Notes: generated from the sequence alone by a model not told the origin. Counted from the first letter of the stretch, positions 1-10,054 are shown. The stretch is DNA of 64,000 nt from Streptomyces zaomyceticus (GCF_014656215.1 NZ_BNBZ01000024.1:41397-105396); one strand, 5' to 3'. Numbers and translations are program-made.

Positions 1-2
1 AC

Positions 3-2972
3 AAGGTGTTCACCGTGGACGGCGGCGCCGACTACTGGTCCCTCCGCTCGGAGCACCTGAGCCTGCCGCTGCCCGGCGGTGGGCGCACCACCGGCGGTGG
101 GGTCCTGCACCACGGCGACACTCGGCTCCCCAAGGAGCGTCCGGTGCTCTCCGACGGCACCTCGTACTGGGTGTGGGAGTCGGGTGAGCGGCAGGCCGAC
201 GGCGGCTGGGCCGAGTACGACCCCGCCGAGGGCGCCTACGGACGGCGCTCCCAGCCCGGTTTCCTCGCCGACGCCCTGCGCCCGCACGGTACCGGGGCGG
301 AGCTGCTGGCACGCTCGTCGTGGCTGCGGCCCGCGCCGGTGGTGGACGGGTCTGCGCTGGGCACGTCGGCGGACGGCCTGCTGGGCTGGCGTGTCGTACG
401 GCTGCCGGGCAAGGGCTGGCATGCCGAGGACACCGCGGGGCGCGTCGTCACCCTGCCGCAGGACTCCTCGATGCCGATCGCGGCGCTGACGTTCCCCGGC
501 GACGACCGGCCGAGGGCACTGACCCACCAGTGGCGGGAGCTATCGCTCGCGGACCCGGACGGTGTCGTCACGACGACGGCCGACGGGGACCGGAACGAGC
601 TGTACGGCACTGCCGCCGCGACCCTGCCGCCGTTGTCCCACCTGTACGCACTGCGCGCCCGGGATCCGGAGGGTTCGGCCGTGCTGCGCGCCGCCGACGC
701 GGAGTCGGCGGGAGCCCTGCTGAAGGCGGCCGTGGCGGCCGAGCGGGCGGCGGAACTCCCGGACCTGGTGAGCACCGTGCTGCCGGGGATCTCGGCACCG
801 GAGCTGATCGCGGGCGTGGTGCGGGTGCTGCGCTTCGCCGTGCGGCAGCAGAAGTCCCTGGACGCCGTCGCCGCACGGCTCGACCCGGCGGGCGAGCCCG
901 CGGAGACGCGTGTCGAGGGGCCGGCCGACCGGCTGCTCGCCACGGCGCTGAACGGGATCGCGGGCTCCGGGTACTACCGGGCGGGCGCCGACGAGGACGT
1001 GGCGCACCGTTTCCTGGACCGGCTGGCGACGGTGCGGGCCGACACCGACGGGGCCACGCCGGCGGGCCTGGTGCACTTCGATCTGCCGTCGCTGCCGTAC
1101 TCGGGGCTGCCCTTCACCTCGCTCCTGGACGATCCGGCCGCGGTCGCCTACCGGGCCGTCGCACCGGGCGTCGACGCCGAGCACCGGGCGGCGCTGCTGG
1201 ACGTACTCGGCCGGGTCGACGCGCTGGGCCTGGCATCGACGGCCGGCTCGGCGGGCCACTGGCGCCGGGTCCTGGTCCACCTGGGCACGGCGCATCTGCG
1301 CACCCCGGACGGCCTTGAGCACAGTTCCTGGCACCGCTCCGTCCTGCCGCTGGGCGGCGGAGCGGCGCTCGGCATCACCGAGCACAACGAGGGTGTCGTC
1401 GACGGGCGGGAGTTCGGGGCGCTGCTGTACGACCCGAGCGGCCGCTTCGAGGTGCCGGGCCCCTACACGGTGCGCGGCGACGCGCCGGTGGGTGACCGGA
1501 CGCGGGGCGCCGACTGGCTGACCGCCTTCCTGCGGGAGGCGGACTCCCGCGCCGAGGCCCCGTTCGTGGCGGAGGCGGCCGAGGAGTTCAGCCGGCTCAC
1601 CGGGGCATCCGGGGCGCTCTCCCGGCTCGTTCTCGTGGGCATGCCCGCGATCGACAGCTGGGAGAACAACTTCCTGCCCGCGGAGCTGCGCAAGACCCTC
1701 GGTCTGAAGGTGGCCGAGGCCGGACACGCTCGCGACGAGCTGCGGGCGCTCTCCATCGAGGTGCGGAGGGCGGTGATCGCGGCGCTCCTGCCGGAGGACC
1801 CGGCACGTCTGTGGAGCGAGGGTCCCGACGTGGCGTCGGCCGCGGCGGTGTGGAACGCGCGCGTGGGACGGCGGGCGCAGGTGCCCGACTGGCTCTCCGC
1901 CGAGGCCGCGCGTGCGGTGCGTAACGGCTGGGCCGTACACCGGGCCCTCCCGGCGATCCTCGACCCGGAGTCGTCGCCGGAGCTCAGTGTCGACGTGCCG
2001 TGGCACATCGAGGGCGACCGGCCCGCGACCGTGGCCCCCGCCGACACGCCGTTCACCGCGTCGGTGCTCACGGGCACGATGAGTCTGACGGCCTGGCTGG
2101 CCCACCGGCTCCCCGCCGGCGATCCGGTGCGAGCGACGCTGCCCAGCGCGCTCACCGCCGTCCGCCGACGCCTGGCCGCGCCCGAACTGCTGCTTTCCAT
2201 CGGTCATTTCACGAGCCTGGCGGACTTCCGCAAGGTGGCGGGCACCCCGACCGAGACGGCACCCGGGCACGAGCGGTACGGCGCCGTCTTCATGTCGACG
2301 CACGACGGCCAGCCCCAGCCCGCTCTGCGGCCCGCGCTGCTGGACTCCACCGGGTCCGACCCGTACCTGGTGGCGCTGCGCGGCCCGGACCAGCACCCGA
2401 CCGCGGTCGAAGCGGCGCTGCGGCGCGCGCACGATCCGGTGTTCGCCCGGCTGTTGGCCGACCCGGGCGCGCCGGTGGCCGGTGGGACGGACGAGGAGGG
2501 CACCTGGTGGCCACAGGATCCGTCCCGTTCGGTGCCCGATCTGGTGGCGGAGGTCGCCGCGGCCCAGGGGCTGGGGGCGGATGCGGCGGTGCTGTATCTG
2601 ATGCTGCTGGCCATGCCCGATCCGACGGACCGCAACACCGCGCGGTGGACGGGGTGGAAGCCGGCGCGGCTCAAGGCGGCCCGCGCGGAACTGGCCTCCG
2701 GCGACCTGGTGGTGTCGGCCGTACGGGCCCGGGCGGGGCGCTCCCTGTTCCTGCCCGGTGCCTGGGCGGAGCAGTCGGCGCCGGTGCTGCCCGTCGAGCA
2801 GTGGAAGCTGCCGATGTACGGGCCGGTGGCGGGCGCGCGGCCGGTCCTGGGCGCACTGGTGCCGACCGAGCCTGCCGCGGAGCTCTTCGCCCGTGCGTGG
2901 CAGCGGATCCTCGACGGTGACGTCCCGCGCTTCGAGGAGCTGAAGGTGCGACGCACCAGGCGCCGCCGCTGA
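3..2972 (+). CDS. Large MoxR-module protein, 5' truncated by window edge
   Basis: The reading frame is open to the left edge, so only about the last 989 residues are seen and the true start lies outside the window. I do not recognise a catalytic motif. The protein is Ala/Leu/Arg-rich and looks soluble, with no membrane segment or signal. It is followed, 211 bases later, by a MoxR ATPase, a DUF5682-VWA protein and a SWIM-finger protein on the same strand. In E. coli the equivalent yehL/M/P/Q genes follow yehI, a large DUF4132 protein, so this gene occupies the YehI-like position. Homology to DUF4132 is not demonstrated. The C-terminus is very basic (RRTRRRR), which might contact nucleic acid. 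Coding is certain from length and third-position GC; function is unassigned. Confidence 0.8.
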   Translation, partial: KVFTVDGGADYWSLRSEHLSLPLPGGGRTTGGGVLHHGDTRLPKERPVLSDGTSYWVWESGERQADGGWAEYDPAEGAYGRRSQPGFLADALRPHGTGAELLARSSWLRPAPVVDGSALGTSADGLLGWRVVRLPGKGWHAEDTAGRVVTLPQDSSMPIAALTFPGDDRPRALTHQWRELSLADPDGVVTTTADGDRNELYGTAAATLPPLSHLYALRARDPEGSAVLRAADAESAGALLKAAVAAERAAELPDLVSTVLPGISAPELIAGVVRVLRFAVRQQKSLDAVAARLDPAGEPAETRVEGPADRLLATALNGIAGSGYYRAGADEDVAHRFLDRLATVRADTDGATPAGLVHFDLPSLPYSGLPFTSLLDDPAAVAYRAVAPGVDAEHRAALLDVLGRVDALGLASTAGSAGHWRRVLVHLGTAHLRTPDGLEHSSWHRSVLPLGGGAALGITEHNEGVVDGREFGALLYDPSGRFEVPGPYTVRGDAPVGDRTRGADWLTAFLREADSRAEAPFVAEAAEEFSRLTGASGALSRLVLVGMPAIDSWENNFLPAELRKTLGLKVAEAGHARDELRALSIEVRRAVIAALLPEDPARLWSEGPDVASAAAVWNARVGRRAQVPDWLSAEAARAVRNGWAVHRALPAILDPESSPELSVDVPWHIEGDRPATVAPADTPFTASVLTGTMSLTAWLAHRLPAGDPVRATLPSALTAVRRRLAAPELLLSIGHFTSLADFRKVAGTPTETAPGHERYGAVFMSTHDGQPQPALRPALLDSTGSDPYLVALRGPDQHPTAVEAALRRAHDPVFARLLADPGAPVAGGTDEEGTWWPQDPSRSVPDLVAEVAAAQGLGADAAVLYLMLLAMPDPTDRNTARWTGWKPARLKAARAELASGDLVVSAVRARAGRSLFLPGAWAEQSAPVLPVEQWKLPMYGPVAGARPVLGALVPTEPAAELFARAWQRILDGDVPRFEELKVRRTRRRR

Positions 2973-3183
2973 GCGGCGGTCCCCCACGATCACGGGCCGA
3001 CTCGGATGCCGCCCGCCGGCGTCCGTCGGCACGCGTCGTCAGCTGCCGGCACCCGCCGGCATCTGCCGTCGTCCGTCGGCCCGGCCGTCTCCGGTACGGC
3101 GCGGCGCACCCCGTCACAGGTGCGCCGCGCCGGCCGCCCCGTACACCTGTCCTTCCCCTGCACCGCCCCGGAGGAATCCCCGT
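2973..3183. other. Intergenic region with short imperfect GC repeats
   Basis: These 211 bases hold no convincing gene. There are imperfect copies of GTCCGTCGGC and GCCGGCA-type words. A strong ribosome binding site (GGAGG) lies just upstream of the ATG at 3184. A promoter for the MoxR operon could lie here, but no clear -35/-10 pair is visible. Confidence 0.4.
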
Positions 3184-4338
3184 ATGACCGTCACCGAACA
3201 GGCCGTCCCCGCCCGGCAGGTCCAGCCGGCCGAGGAGCGCCACGCCGCCGAGCTCGCCTTCCTCGCCGTCCAGGATCCCGGCCCGCGCCCGCCCGGCTGG
3301 GCGTTGACCCCGCGCGCGGTGGTCACGTTCGTCTGCGGCAGCGAGGGCGTGGAACTGGCACTGCCCAAGCGCCGCGCCGGGCTGCCCTCGAAGCTGGAGA
3401 TCGCCCCGAAGTTCGTCGGTGAGCGCGCCCTGGTGGAACGCTGTGTGGTCACCCTCGCCGGAGAGCGCGGGCTGCTGCTCACGGGTGAGCCCGGTACCGC
3501 CAAGTCGATGCTGTCGGAGCTGCTCGCGGCCGCCGTCAGCGGGACCAGTGCCCTGACCGTGCAGGGCACGGCGGGTACGACGGAGGACGCGTTCCGCTAC
3601 GGCTGGAACTACGCGCTGCTGCTCGCCCAGGGCCCCACCCCGGAGGCACTGGTCGACTCCCCCGTGCTCTCCGCGATGCGCACCGGGCGGGTGGTCCGGG
3701 TCGAGGAGATCACCCGCTGTCTGCCCGAGGTGCAGGACGCCCTGGTCTCGATCCTGTCCGACCGCCGGATCACCGTGCCCGAACTGACCGCCACCGAGGA
3801 CGCGGTGGTCGGGGCGGCACCCGGCTTCACCGTCATCGCCACCGCCAACCTCCGGGACCGCGGAGTCTCCGAGATGTCCGCCGCGCTGAAGCGCCGTTTC
3901 AACTTCGAGACGGTGGGCCCGATCGCCGACGCCGACGCCGAGGCCGTCCTGATCCGCCGCCAGGCCGTGGCCGCGGTGCAGCGGGCGGGCGCGCCCTTCG
4001 GGGTCGACGACGCCGTCCTGGACGCCCTCGTCACCGTCTTCCGTGACCTGCGCTCCGGGCGCTCCACGGAGGGCTGGGACGTGGAACGCCCGGGCACGGT
4101 CATGTCCACCGCCGAGGCGGTGCAGGTCGCGGCGTCGCTGGGGGTCGCCGCCGCGTATCTGCCGGGCGGGGACGTGCTGGACCTACTGCCGGGCCATCTC
4201 CTCGGCGTCGTCCGCAAGGACGACCCGGCCGACCACGCGCGGCTGCTCGGCTACTGGGACGGACCGGTCCGCCGCCGGGCCGAGAACGGCTCGGCGATGT
4301 GGCGCCGGCTCTGGGACCTGCGCGGGAGCCTGCGGTGA
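3184..4338 (+). CDS. MoxR-type AAA+ ATPase (YehL-like)
   Basis: This 384-residue AAA+ ATPase of the MoxR branch is probably a chaperone-like remodeller working with the VWA protein encoded next. Walker A is GEPGTAKS at residues 101-108. The Walker B region reads VVRVEEIT at about 170-177, with Glu-Glu in place of the usual Asp-Glu. A sensor-1-like TANLRDRG segment follows, and the C-terminal helical lid ends with the basic DLRGSLR. The start is ATG 3184, with GGAGG about 9 bases upstream. The stop overlaps the GTG start of the DUF5682-VWA gene, indicating translational coupling. MoxR ATPases are typically encoded beside VWA proteins and insert metals or remodel complexes; the substrate here is unknown. 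Confidence 0.9.
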   Translation: MTVTEQAVPARQVQPAEERHAAELAFLAVQDPGPRPPGWALTPRAVVTFVCGSEGVELALPKRRAGLPSKLEIAPKFVGERALVERCVVTLAGERGLLLTGEPGTAKSMLSELLAAAVSGTSALTVQGTAGTTEDAFRYGWNYALLLAQGPTPEALVDSPVLSAMRTGRVVRVEEITRCLPEVQDALVSILSDRRITVPELTATEDAVVGAAPGFTVIATANLRDRGVSEMSAALKRRFNFETVGPIADADAEAVLIRRQAVAAVQRAGAPFGVDDAVLDALVTVFRDLRSGRSTEGWDVERPGTVMSTAEAVQVAASLGVAAAYLPGGDVLDLLPGHLLGVVRKDDPADHARLLGYWDGPVRRRAENGSAMWRRLWDLRGSLR

Positions 4339-7300
4339 CGAGCGTCGAACCACTCGACCCCAGGGCTGCCGTGGACGTGCTGGCCGCGTCGCGCGCACCG
4401 TACCTGCTGGGGGTGCGCCACCACAGTCCGGCGCTGGCCGCCGTGGTGCCCGCCCTTCTGGAGGAGGCCGGTGCCGAGGTCGTCTGCGTGGAACTTCCCG
4501 CCGACTTCCAGCCGTGGCTGGAGCACCTCGCCGATCCCGAGACCGTCGCCCCGGTCGCTCTGGCCGGGGCGGGCGAGGACGGACGTCTGTCGTTCTACCC
4601 GTTCGCGGACTTCTCGCCGGAGCTCGCGGCGGTGCGCTGGGCACGGGCGCGCGGGGTGGAGGTCGTCTGCTGCGACCTTCCGCTGTCCGATCCCGGCTGG
4701 TCGCTCACCGGGGCGGGCCCTGCCGGAACGGACCGGACCGATGCCGACGGTTCCGGCGGCGACGGTTCCGGCGGCGACGGTGACGGTCGGGTCGGTCCCG
4801 GCTCCGAGGAGGAGGGCGGGCACCGGCGCGGCTCCTTCGCCGTGGCACTCTCGGCCGCCGGGACCGGCCGGGACCGCGAGGACATGTGGGACCGCGCGGT
4901 GGAGGTGCTCGCCCCCGGCTGCTCGCCCGAGGCGGTGCGCCGGGCGGCCCTGGGTGTGGGCTGGGCGCTGCGCTCCGACGCCGCCGTGCCCGCCACCGAC
5001 CTGGCTCGCGAGGCCCGGATGCGGGACACGGTCGCGGCGGCGTCGGCGGGCGGCCGTCGGGTCGCCGCCGTGATCGGCGCCTTTCACGCGCCCGGCCTGC
5101 TGACGGACGCGAGGGCCGACGGAAGCGGGGGTACGGGCACCGCATCGGGTGCGGCCGCGCCCACCGCCGCGGGCTCTGCAGTGGGCGCGGGAACCGGCAC
5201 GGGAGCGGGCTCGGGAACCGGCAGGAACTCCGACGCACGCTCGGCCGATGCCGTGACCTCCCTCGTCCCCTACTCCTTCGACCTGCTCGACTCCCGGTCC
5301 GGATACCCGGCCGGGATCCGCGATCCGCTCTGGCAGCAGGCCGTCCTCAGCGCTGCCGGCGACGCGGACCGGATCCGGGAGGCCGCCGCCGCCGCGGTGA
5401 CCGGTGTGTGCCGGGAGATGCGGGGCGCGGGCCACACCGCCGGTACCGGCGAGGCCGCCGAGACACTGCGGCTCGCCTGCGACCTCGCCACCTTGCGCGG
5501 GCTGCCCGCGCCCGGTCGCGGTGAACTCCTGGAGGCGGTCACCACCGTCCTCGGGCAGGGCGAACCCCTGGGCCGTGGCCGGGCACTGGCCCGCGCGCTG
5601 GAGGCCGTGTTCGTCGGCACCGCGCGCGGTCGGATCGGCCCGCGCGCGCCGCGATCAGGTCTGGGCCCGTCCGTCGAGGAGGAGCTCGCCCGGTTGCGTC
5701 TGCCGGGCGAGCAGGACCCGGAGCCCCGGGAGGTACGTCTCGACCCGCTCCGCTCGCCTCTCGACGGCCGCCGTGAGGTGCTGCTGCACCGTCTGCTGGT
5801 CATCGGCGCGTCCTACGGCGAGCCCGTCGCGGTCTCCGCCACCGGCGACGGGACCGCGCTCGGCACCAAGTGGCGCCTCAAGTGGACGCCCTCCGTGTCC
5901 GCGCGGCTGGACCTCGCCGGGGTCCGCGGAGTCACCGCGGCCCAGGCCGCGGCCGGGACTCTGGGCGAGACCGCCCGCCGTGAGGCAGCCGAGGGCGGCC
6001 CCACTCCGGCGCAGATCCTGACCGGGCTGACCGCGGCCGTCCGCTGCGACCTGCCCGAGCTCGTCGACGCGCGGCTCCGCGAGGCCGGCGTCGTACTGCC
6101 CGACACCGCCGAGCTGCCCGAACTCCTCGAAGCACTTGACCTCTTGGAAGGCGTACGACGGGGTCACCACCCGGGGACCACGCCGGACGCCCGCGCGATG
6201 GCCGACGCGCTGTCGGGCGAGCTCATCGAGGCCGCCGTCCGCTCACTGCCGGGGCTGGCCGGCAGCGACAGTGCCACGGACGCGAGGGCTCTGGTGGCCC
6301 TGGCGGACCGGACGGCCGCTCGGCACCTGGGCCTCCGCCTGGACCGGGCCCTCGCCGAACTGGTCTCCGAGGCATCGCCGTTGATGCAGGGCGCCGCCCT
6401 CGCCGTACGGGTGATGGTCGATCTCGATCCCGCCGTCGGGCTCGGCGAGCGGGCGGCCGGCTGGATCGACGGGGCGACCGCTCCCCCTGCGCGACGAGCG
6501 CTGACGAAGCGGCTCGCAGGACTGCTCACGGCCGCGGGTCCGCTGCTCCAGGCGTCCCCGGACGCCCTCACCCCGCTCCTCGACCGGGTCGAGTCCCTGG
6601 TCGACCAGGAGTTCCTCGACCGGCTCCCCGCCTTGCGGGGAGGCTTCGACGTGCTGACCCCCGCCGCCCGCGACCGGCTGCTCGCCACGGTGACCGAGCG
6701 GCTCGGAGACCGGCTCGACCTCTCCCTCGACGCGCCGCCCGAGCTGCTCGCCCTCTGGGCGGCGGCCGACGCGGCCGGGCTCGCCGCACTGAAGGCATTG
6801 GCCCTGCCCGATCCCGGCGTGCCCCTGGCGGAACATCCCGCGATCGACACCGGCACGGCCCCCGCCGTTCCGGGCGTCGGCGGGCCGAGCGGCGGCATGG
6901 CGCCGACGGGCCCGGTCCCGGCCGGGTCGCCCGACCGGCGGCTCGAGCACGCCGACCGGTGGCGGCTTCTCCTCGGCCGGCACAAGGACCGGCTGTCCGC
7001 CGACGCACGCCGTTACGCCCACGCGCTGGACGAGCTGTACGGCGGCGGACGCGGCGAAGGCGCCGACGACCTGGACGGCGGAGCCGGACAGGGCGGCGGG
7101 CAGGATCCCTCCTTCCCCACGGCCCGCGAGTGGTCGCGGGAGCTGGAGTCCCTCTTCGGGGCGGACGTCCGTGAGGAGGTCCTCGCCGAGGCGGCGGACG
7201 CCGGGCGCTCCGACGTGCTCACTCAGCTGGACCCGGCGGCGGTGCGTCCGTCGGTCGAGCTGCTGAGCTCGGTGCTGTCCCTGGTCGGAGGCATGCCCGA

Positions 7301-8057
7301 GGCGCAACTCGCGCGGCTGCGGCCACTGGTCAAGCGGCTCGTCGACGAGCTCGCCCGGGAGCTGGCCACCCGCCTGAGGCCGACGCTCTCCGGACTGGCC
7401 ACGCCGCGCCCCACCCGTCGGCCCGGCGGACGCCTCGACCTGGCCCGTACGCTGCGCGCCAACCTCGCCCACACGCGGCGTACGGACGACGGCCGGGTCG
7501 TGGTCGTACCGGAACGTCCGGTGTTCAGCACACGGGCGAGCAAGGAGTCGGACTGGCGGCTGATCCTGGTGGTCGACGTCTCCGGCTCGATGGAGGCCTC
7601 GGTGATCTGGTCGGCGTTGACCGCGGCGGTCCTGGGCGGCGTTCCGACCCTGTCCACGCACTTCCTCGCGTTCTCCACCCAGGTGGTGGACCTGACCGAC
7701 CGGGTGGAGGACCCGCTGTCGCTGCTCCTCGAGGTCAGGGTCGGCGGCGGCACGCACATCGCGGCGGGGCTCGCGCACGCCCGTTCGCTGATCACCGTGC
7801 CGAGCCGCACCCTCGTCGTCGTGGTCAGCGACTTCGAGGAGGGCGCACCGCTCGGCGGGCTGCTGGGCGAGGTGCGTTCCCTCGCCTCCTCCGGCGCGCA
7901 TCTGCTGGGCTGCGCGGCGCTCGACGACGCCGGCACGCCTCGCTACTCGGTGGCGGTGGCGCGGCAACTCGTCGCCGCCGGCATGCCGGTGGCCGCCCTC
8001 AGTCCGCTCGCCCTCGCCCGCTGGGTGGGCGACCGCCTCCGTGGAGAACCCCGTTGA
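4335..8057 (+). CDS. DUF5682-VWA fusion protein (YehM/YehP-like)
   Basis: The protein has 1240 residues. The N-terminal region is DUF5682-like, beginning with the conserved YLLGVRHHSPAL segment near residue 16. The C-terminus is a von Willebrand A domain: MIDAS motif DVSGS around residue 1081, the MIDAS Thr in GGGTHIAAG around 1137, and the MIDAS Asp in VVVSDFEEG around 1165. In E. coli these parts are separate proteins (YehM, YehP), so this is a fusion. Two low-complexity inserts interrupt the N-terminal part: Gly/Ser/Asp repeats from a 15-base DNA repeat near 4746-4790, and a Gly/Thr/Ala run near 5100-5225. The start chosen is GTG 4335, which overlaps the ATPase stop. An in-frame start at 4299 lies inside the ATPase gene and is less likely. 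Its stop overlaps the SWIM gene start. Confidence 0.88.
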   Translation: MTSVEPLDPRAAVDVLAASRAPYLLGVRHHSPALAAVVPALLEEAGAEVVCVELPADFQPWLEHLADPETVAPVALAGAGEDGRLSFYPFADFSPELAAVRWARARGVEVVCCDLPLSDPGWSLTGAGPAGTDRTDADGSGGDGSGGDGDGRVGPGSEEEGGHRRGSFAVALSAAGTGRDREDMWDRAVEVLAPGCSPEAVRRAALGVGWALRSDAAVPATDLAREARMRDTVAAASAGGRRVAAVIGAFHAPGLLTDARADGSGGTGTASGAAAPTAAGSAVGAGTGTGAGSGTGRNSDARSADAVTSLVPYSFDLLDSRSGYPAGIRDPLWQQAVLSAAGDADRIREAAAAAVTGVCREMRGAGHTAGTGEAAETLRLACDLATLRGLPAPGRGELLEAVTTVLGQGEPLGRGRALARALEAVFVGTARGRIGPRAPRSGLGPSVEEELARLRLPGEQDPEPREVRLDPLRSPLDGRREVLLHRLLVIGASYGEPVAVSATGDGTALGTKWRLKWTPSVSARLDLAGVRGVTAAQAAAGTLGETARREAAEGGPTPAQILTGLTAAVRCDLPELVDARLREAGVVLPDTAELPELLEALDLLEGVRRGHHPGTTPDARAMADALSGELIEAAVRSLPGLAGSDSATDARALVALADRTAARHLGLRLDRALAELVSEASPLMQGAALAVRVMVDLDPAVGLGERAAGWIDGATAPPARRALTKRLAGLLTAAGPLLQASPDALTPLLDRVESLVDQEFLDRLPALRGGFDVLTPAARDRLLATVTERLGDRLDLSLDAPPELLALWAAADAAGLAALKALALPDPGVPLAEHPAIDTGTAPAVPGVGGPSGGMAPTGPVPAGSPDRRLEHADRWRLLLGRHKDRLSADARRYAHALDELYGGGRGEGADDLDGGAGQGGGQDPSFPTAREWSRELESLFGADVREEVLAEAADAGRSDVLTQLDPAAVRPSVELLSSVLSLVGGMPEAQLARLRPLVKRLVDELARELATRLRPTLSGLATPRPTRRPGGRLDLARTLRANLAHTRRTDDGRVVVVPERPVFSTRASKESDWRLILVVDVSGSMEASVIWSALTAAVLGGVPTLSTHFLAFSTQVVDLTDRVEDPLSLLLEVRVGGGTHIAAGLAHARSLITVPSRTLVVVVSDFEEGAPLGGLLGEVRSLASSGAHLLGCAALDDAGTPRYSVAVARQLVAAGMPVAALSPLALARWVGDRLRGEPR

Positions 8058-9985
8058 GCACCGAAGTCCTGCCTCCCGTCGCCCCCGACGTCCTCGCCGA
8101 GGCCGTGGAGCAGCTCAGTGCGCGGCTGCGCAAGAAGCTCGACGCGGCCGTCGCGGAGTGTGCCGCCCGTGCCGAGCCGGCTGCCGACGGGTCGGTGTCC
8201 GTGCCGTTCGGCGAGGACGCGGTGGTCACGCTGCGCCCCGGCGCGTCGGGCGCGGTGACCGGCGCGGATCAGGCGGTCTGCACGTGTCTGCTGGCGCCGC
8301 GCTGTCTTCACCGGGCCGCGGTGCTCGGCGCGTCACCGATCGCGGACGGGGAGACGGTCTCCGGACCTCCGCCGGAACCGCTGCTCGGATCGGCGCCCGT
8401 ATCGCTCTCGGTGCCCATGTCCGAAGCGGCCTCCGTATCGCTGTCCGGTGCTTCCGCGACGAAGGACGCCGGTCAGGACTCGGCCGCCGTACCGCCCCCC
8501 GCCTCCGGGGCGGCGCACGGTTCGGGCGGCCTCGGCACCGAGGCCTCTCAAGGCACCCCGCCCGCGCTCACCGCCGCGCAGGTCCGGGCCGCTAGCGCAC
8601 TCTGGGAGGCCGCCGCCGAGGCCCTGTCCGCCGGTGTCACGGCAGGTGGAACGGTGGTCCAGGCCGAGCTGCTGCGCGCCGCCCACACCGCGCGGCTGGC
8701 CGGGCTGCCCCGTGCCGAGGCTGCCGCACTGCGCGTCGTACGGGGTCTGCGTGCGGCACGGGAGCGCGGCCAGGGTCAGCGCCTCGGCGATCTCACCGGC
8801 GCCTTCCGGGAGCTGCTCGCCGGTGCCGCCGTACTCGCCGCGGGTTCGTCCGGTCCGGGCTCGACCGGCACCACGCGCAGGGTGTACGAACAGGGTGGCA
8901 GCCTGCGGGTGTTCGGCCTCTGCCGGGAGCCGGTGCTGTCCGCCACCGGATACGGAGGTGTGGCCACCCATCTGCTGGGTCCTGACGGCGCGTTCTACAC
9001 CGTCTCCGATGTACGCCCCGGTGGTCTGTCCCGGGCCAGGGGTGCGGGGTCCGCGTCGGTGGCCCTCGGTGGGGCGGTCCTCGACCATGCCGGGCTGGCG
9101 CGCGGGGGTCTGCGGATCGTGGGCGCGACCGTCTCCTCCGACGGCCGGCTGGGTGCGGGCCGGGGTGTGAGCGCGACCCCGGTGCGTGGCGTGTCCTGGT
9201 CCGAGGAGCCGGCGGCCGCGTTGTTCGCCAGACCGGTGCACGAGGCGATGGCCGCGGTGTTCGACGGCGACCCGCCGGAGTCCGACGGGGCGGGGGCACC
9301 GCTGCTGGGCTGCGACGTGGAGGTGATCGGAGCGGCCGGGGAGTGCCTGGTGGTCCGTGTCGCCGGGGACGGGCCGGTGCTGCGGCTCCGCCCCGCCCAC
9401 CCGCATCCGGAGCTGCCGCACGCCGCCAACCTCGGCAGGATCGCGCGGTACCCCGGCCTCATGCTGCGGGTGCTGGGCCGCCCCGACCCGGAGCGGGCGG
9501 CGACCCTCCGGCCGCTCGCGGTCGGTCCGGTGCCGGGGGCGTCGGACACGCTGCGGCTGCCGGAGGAGTGGCTGGGGCGGGCCGACCTGGGGTACGACCG
9601 GCTCCAGGGCAGCCACTTCCCGCCCGCCGCCGAGCGCTCCGTACCGGTGGGACCGGTCGGTGCCGGGTCCGATCCGCTCGCGGACGCGCCCTTGTGGCGG
9701 GTGCGGCGGCTTCTGGAGACGGGGGTCGCGGGCGGGCGACGTGCCGTGGCCGAGGCGGGCCGCGGGGCGGACACGGCCGCGCTCGTCGCACCACTGCGCC
9801 GAGCGGGTCTCGGCGGAGCGGCGCAGCTGGCGCAGGCGCTGACTGCGGAGGCGGACCGCCGCCCCCGCGACGCCTTCGGCCGCCTCAGGGACGCGTCGGC
9901 CGACGGCTACGCCCGTGCGTGGCTCGCCTCGGCGGTCCATCTCGCGGCTGCGGAAAGGTCGCTGGTGGTGGCCTCCTGGTCCTGA
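8054..9985 (+). CDS. SWIM zinc-finger protein (YehQ-like)
   Basis: This 643-residue soluble protein has a SWIM-type zinc finger, C76-x-C78-x5-C84-x-H86 (CTCLLAPRCLH). SWIM fingers bind nucleic acid or protein. The rest is Ala/Gly-rich without a catalytic motif I recognise; residues about 100-175 look disordered. The start is TTG 8054, which overlaps the preceding TGA by four bases and has GGAG eight bases upstream. It is the last gene of the MoxR module and converges on the PLP-enzyme gene of the next operon. The E. coli counterpart is YehQ. Function is inferred only from membership of the module. Confidence 0.85.
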   Translation: MSTEVLPPVAPDVLAEAVEQLSARLRKKLDAAVAECAARAEPAADGSVSVPFGEDAVVTLRPGASGAVTGADQAVCTCLLAPRCLHRAAVLGASPIADGETVSGPPPEPLLGSAPVSLSVPMSEAASVSLSGASATKDAGQDSAAVPPPASGAAHGSGGLGTEASQGTPPALTAAQVRAASALWEAAAEALSAGVTAGGTVVQAELLRAAHTARLAGLPRAEAAALRVVRGLRAARERGQGQRLGDLTGAFRELLAGAAVLAAGSSGPGSTGTTRRVYEQGGSLRVFGLCREPVLSATGYGGVATHLLGPDGAFYTVSDVRPGGLSRARGAGSASVALGGAVLDHAGLARGGLRIVGATVSSDGRLGAGRGVSATPVRGVSWSEEPAAALFARPVHEAMAAVFDGDPPESDGAGAPLLGCDVEVIGAAGECLVVRVAGDGPVLRLRPAHPHPELPHAANLGRIARYPGLMLRVLGRPDPERAATLRPLAVGPVPGASDTLRLPEEWLGRADLGYDRLQGSHFPPAAERSVPVGPVGAGSDPLADAPLWRVRRLLETGVAGGRRAVAEAGRGADTAALVAPLRRAGLGGAAQLAQALTAEADRRPRDAFGRLRDASADGYARAWLASAVHLAAAERSLVVASWS

Positions 9986-10054
9986 TGCTCAGCGCGCGGA
10001 GCGGCGTCGGCCGATCGGCTCCCGGTCGGTGGGCCGGCCGGCCGGGAGACCGAG

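Noticed and set aside
540..3032. 830-codon minus-strand frame
   Set aside because: Arg/Gly/Pro-rich translation antisense to a well-supported gene; typical shadow in very GC-rich DNA.
4740..5230. Possible CRISPR-like or satellite array
   Set aside because: Short 15-base repeats lie in frame inside the DUF5682 gene and encode Gly/Ser/Asp linkers.
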